From assembly GCA_015487825.1 (NCBI GenBank), contig WFOZ01000092.1, positions 1 to 9,766 of the forward strand: a DNA stretch of 9,766 nucleotides, given 5' to 3'. How positions within the stretch are numbered: position 1 is the stretch's first letter; each line of letters starts with the position of its first letter. This DNA comes from Planctomycetaceae bacterium. Lineage in GTDB: Bacteria > Planctomycetota > Planctomycetia > Planctomycetales > Planctomycetaceae. Positions 7,904 through 9,766 of the stretch are shown here, one piece after another. Below the pieces are notes generated by a model. It was given only the letters and a program-made list of their open reading frames with translations, was not told the origin of the DNA and did no database searches. A program made the translations under genes and the position numbers.

Positions 7904-8668
7904 ATGACAGGGAAGCCGATTATTGGAGTTAATTGCGATTTTCGACCGGCACGCAACGAAACAGTTGCCTTAAGCTGGATCAACTCCGGCTACTACGACA
8001 CAATTTCAGCAGGAGGAGGGATTCCTATTATTGCTCCCCCTTATGCTGAAGATAACGATTTAAAACAGTTTCTTAATATGGTCGATGGTGTTGTGATTGG
8101 CGGGTGTAAACTCGACTATGACCCCAAAGCGATGGGGCTCGAAACTCATCCTGCAACCCGCGTAATGCCTCAACGTCGAGAAGAATTTGATCGCCGACTG
8201 GCAAAAATGGCTTACGATTTAAAAATCCCTGTGTTGGCAATTGGCGGAGGGATGCAACTAATGAATGTCATTTGTGGAGGAACACTGCATGTAGACCTGG
8301 TGGAAGCCTATCCGCGAGCTCTACAGCACCGCGACAGTGTCGAAGATACCCTGCGGCACGTCCTGGATATCGTCCCCGGCACTCGCATGGATGATATTTA
8401 CGGACCAGGCGAAATCCGCGTCAACAGCGATCACCATATGGCAGTTGATCAACTCGCCCCACCATTCAAAGTTGGTGCTACAACTCCCGACGGTGTCATC
8501 GAAGCCTACGAAACGATTGACGAAGACTGGTATTGTCTGGGAGTCCAGTTTCATCCTGAAAACGAATCCGCATCTGCTCTCGATATGCAGGTGATTGATT
8601 CCTTCATGGAAGCCTGCAAAGAACCAACACCCGAATTGCTTTCCTTTGCAACAGGTCGAGCAGCCTGA
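7904..8668 (+). CDS. Peptidase C26 / gamma-glutamyl-GABA hydrolase-like protein lacking the nucleophile cysteine
   Basis: This 254-residue class I glutamine-amidotransferase-fold protein is related to PuuD, which cleaves gamma-glutamyl-GABA in putrescine breakdown. The frame is open from 7646, but ATG 7904 is preceded by a strong AAGGAG eight bases upstream, and the family N-terminus (KPIIGVNCDFR) starts right after it. Motifs: ALSWINSGYYDTISAGGGIPIIAPP (22-46 region), DGVVIGGCKLDYDP (61-74), nucleophile elbow AIGGGMQLMN (112-121), NSDHHMAVDQLAP (174-186) and VQFHPE (214-219) with H217 and E219. At the elbow PuuD-type enzymes have GICRGxQ; here the Cys position is Gly114 and the Arg position is Gly115. 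The fold and His/Glu are retained but the thiol nucleophile is missing, so hydrolase activity by the usual mechanism is unlikely. It may be a binding protein or use another chemistry. It stands alone and is followed by a terminator. Confidence 0.88.
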   Translation: MTGKPIIGVNCDFRPARNETVALSWINSGYYDTISAGGGIPIIAPPYAEDNDLKQFLNMVDGVVIGGCKLDYDPKAMGLETHPATRVMPQRREEFDRRLAKMAYDLKIPVLAIGGGMQLMNVICGGTLHVDLVEAYPRALQHRDSVEDTLRHVLDIVPGTRMDDIYGPGEIRVNSDHHMAVDQLAPPFKVGATTPDGVIEAYETIDEDWYCLGVQFHPENESASALDMQVIDSFMEACKEPTPELLSFATGRAA

Positions 8669-8705
8669 CTTTCAGATTTGTTAATTTGCTAAGTATTCAA
8701 CAGGG

Positions 8706-8736
8706 ATAAAACGGGCAGACAACCTGCCCGTTTTAT
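8706..8736 (+). terminator. Perfect bidirectional intrinsic terminator
   Basis: A 13-base-pair perfect stem (ATAAAACGGGCAG, loop ACAAC, then its complement) has a GC-rich centre and ends in a T-rich run on the plus strand. The left side is A-rich, so it can also end transcription on the minus strand. It sits 37 bases after the C26-like stop and about 75 bases past the end of the convergent broken gene at 8810-9211, and it can serve both. Confidence 0.85.
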
Positions 8737-8809
8737 TTGCTACAGTGGGAACATCTCCAACACAAATCAAGCCACCCAAGTGGCCTGCTTTGCACGCACA
8801 TCTCCAGAG

Positions 8810-9211
8810 TTACACGAGCTGGGAGGGGAGATATAGTCCAAGGTTTTTGCCCCCGCTATCCTCGATACTCTGATACAGTGCCTCTGACATAAGCAGGTTT
8901 CCCTTATACTCCTCGTCCCTTGCCAAATGGAAACGCCAAGGCATCCCTCAAGATATTCGAGTCGCGTAAAACTCATGATCGCATTAGTGCCGGGAATTAT
9001 TGAGAATTCTGAACGGTCGTAATCCAGTCTCTTGACCTTGTGCTTGGCGTTCACAACATGGAAGCTATCGAGGCGATCATCACCGGCGTGCCGATGTCGT
9101 CGGGAAGTATTTTCCCTTGCTGAAAAGGAATCGATCCAGTCCAGCATCACGGTCATATTGTCCAACCAAATTCTCTGGAAACTCTTCCAGAATCTTCCAC
9201 AAATAAACCAT
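8810..9211 (-). pseudogene. Small gene (about 133 residues) broken by two compensating frame changes; immunity-protein-like
   Basis: The gene starts at ATG 9211-9209 with AGGA nine bases upstream. The first frame reads MVYLWKILEEFPENL...FLFSKGK and hits TGA at 9082-9080 after 43 codons. The next 45 or so codons are sensible only in a second frame: DDRLDSFHVVNAKHKVKRLD, then YDRSEFS...TRLEYLEG. From 8944 the first frame returns: MPWRFHLARDEEYKGNLLMS, then EALYQSIEDSGGKNLGLYLP and SQLV, ending at TAA 8812-8810. One extra base near 9080-9090 and one missing G in the GGG run at 8945-8947 explain everything, and the start and stop share a frame. A FHVVN...RLDYDRSEF core followed by LARDEEYKGNLLMSEALYQSIE loosely resembles Imm11/DUF1629-type immunity proteins, but I cannot confirm this. 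The protein has no signal peptide. Sequencing error is the main alternative to a true pseudogene. Confidence 0.65.
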
Positions 9212-9251
9212 TCTTCTATTCCTACTCAGCCCAAGGTCGGGCGTGTACGTT

Positions 9252-9429
9252 CAAGGCTCGCAGGTGACCCGACCGCTTTTAGTGGTTGGGTGCTTTCGGG
9301 CACAAGATGTATGCGCCATGTGCATTCGATTACATTTGTGTTTTTAATGATGATAGAAACTACATGGCGTGTCCATCTCGTTACTATGCATCCCAACCGC
9401 TAAAAGCGGTCAGGCTACCCGGTGCCTTG
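9252..9429. repeat. Long imperfect inverted repeat with palindromic core (MITE- or REP-like)
   Basis: The left arm (9252-9326) and right arm (9356-9429) pair imperfectly around a loop of about 30 bases. The best matched part is GACCGCTTTTAGTGGTTGGG (9271-9290) against the complement of CCCAACCGCTAAAAGCGGTC (9392-9411), with one mismatch in 20. Closer to the loop CGCCATGT (9314-9321) pairs with ACATGGCG (9362-9369), and at the outside CAAGGC pairs with GCCTTG. The core ACCGCTAAAAGCGGT is itself a hairpin. No coding content is seen inside. Such a unit could be a non-autonomous mobile element or a structured extragenic palindrome. It is probably multi-copy, but that cannot be checked here. Confidence 0.7.
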
Positions 9430-9434
9430 CGGAA

Positions 9435-9636
9435 ATGTTCGCCCGGTTTCAGTTCATCGGCTCGAATGAATTTCTGACTGTCCTACGACCAGAACGGATG
9501 GTTCAGCGTGGTGCCGATTGCATCTGAAGCTGGCTTGCAAAGCTATGATCTCGATCTAGCCTACTTCCTAAATTACTACTTCACAAAGTGGAGATATTAT
9601 ATCGCTATCGTAGAACTGAATACGGTTTCCAGCTAA
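9435..9636 (+). pseudogene. Possible broken coding fragment
   Basis: Two adjoining plus-strand frames look protein-like. The first starts at ATG 9435 and reads MFARFQFIGSNEFLT. The second, opened by TGA 9475-9477, reads SYDQNGWFSVVPIASEAGLQ and then SYDLDLAYFLNYYFTKWRYY before ending at TAA 9634-9636. A single-base change near 9478-9480 would join them into about 66 residues. The composition (aromatic-rich, with NEFLT...YDQNGWF) suggests a real protein remnant, but the family is not recognised and the short length allows a chance explanation. Confidence 0.35.
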
Positions 9637-9672
9637 GAAGGTGTTTTAAAATTGCCATAATCTTGAAAATTT

Positions 9673-9724
9673 GCTACGACTCCCTTTTCGTTTGGTTCTC
9701 AGGCAAGGAAGAAGGAGCCGTAGC
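9673..9724 (+). promoter_or_regulatory. Hairpin that would sequester the transposase ribosome-binding site
   Basis: Positions 9673-9689 pair with 9708-9724 across an 18-base loop: 14 Watson-Crick pairs, one G-U pair and two mismatches out of 17. The right arm contains the Shine-Dalgarno GAAGGAG (9711-9717) and ends on the base before the ATG. In a transcript entering from outside, this fold would hide the start site. Similar protection against read-through translation is known from IS10 and IS50. The assignment here is by structure only. Confidence 0.6.
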
Positions 9725-9766
9725 ATGGAATGCAGAGATTATCCCAGTAACCTTACAGATCGTCAA
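9725..9766 (+). CDS. IS5-family transposase, first 14 residues only
   Basis: ATG 9725 follows GAAGGAG by seven bases and opens MECRDYPSNLTDRQ before the window ends. The YPSxLTDxQW start is the hallmark of the N-terminal DUF4096 segment of IS5-group DDE transposases, which normally continue with WxxLxPLLP. The catalytic residues are not in the window, so integrity cannot be judged. Confidence 0.75.
   Translation, partial: MECRDYPSNLTDRQ

Larger units (their letters stand above)
9640..9766 (+). mobile_element. 5' end of an IS5-like insertion sequence (continues past right edge)
   Basis: The window ends inside an insertion sequence, recognised from the first 14 codons of its transposase. The exact left terminus cannot be placed, because the right end, with its matching terminal repeat and target duplication, is outside the window. 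The left end most likely lies between about 9637 (after the fragment's stop) and 9673 (start of the hairpin). Confidence 0.6.

Noticed and set aside
8771..8784. Small hairpin GCCAC / GTGGC
   Set aside because: The five-pair stem has no T run and no partner feature; it is likely chance.
8767..9165. 132-codon minus-strand open frame taken as an intact gene
   Set aside because: Only its middle part reads like protein. The better N-terminus (from 9211) and C-terminus (to 8810) are in another frame, so it is the centre of a broken gene.

Overview
The window looks like a piece of a planctomycete chromosome of moderate GC content. This is an inference from protein style: a solitary neutral-ceramidase-like protein, a Tat-exported FAD oxidoreductase of the FAD_oxidored type, an exported GH28-like beta-helix protein, and several starts with little or no Shine-Dalgarno sequence. 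No rRNA, tRNA or CRISPR array was seen.

Layout. Positions 1-4791 hold four genes on the minus strand. Read in transcription order they are a glycolate-oxidase iron-sulfur subunit (glcF), a secreted right-handed beta-helix protein, a Tat-secreted FAD-dependent oxidoreductase, and the start of an unrecognised gene that runs off the left edge. Divergent from glcF, nadC (NAD biosynthesis) lies on the plus strand at 4891-5790. It meets a ceramidase-like gene (minus strand, 5791-7128) stop codon to stop codon with no spacer. A 775-base gap with no convincing gene follows. Then comes a class I glutamine-amidotransferase-like (peptidase C26) gene at 7904-8668, closed by a perfect bidirectional terminator hairpin.

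From about 8740 to the right edge the DNA changes character and looks like an accessory or decaying region. It holds a small minus-strand gene broken by two compensating frame changes (8810-9211), a long imperfect inverted repeat with a palindromic core (9252-9429), a possible second broken coding fragment (9435-9636), and the 5' end of an IS5-like transposase gene whose ribosome-binding site lies inside a strong hairpin (9673-9766).

The housekeeping parts (nadC, glcF) are ordinary. The most unusual signal is that the beta-helix gene and the oxidoreductase gene share a diverged 3'-end repeat of about 86 bases. In the beta-helix gene it encodes the C-terminal tail. After the oxidoreductase it lies just past the stop codon and could encode the same tail if one A were missing from an A6 run. 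Other points of interest are a C26-family protein that lacks the nucleophile cysteine, the palindromic inverted repeat, and the hairpin over the transposase start. I see no clear new defence or biosynthetic system here.
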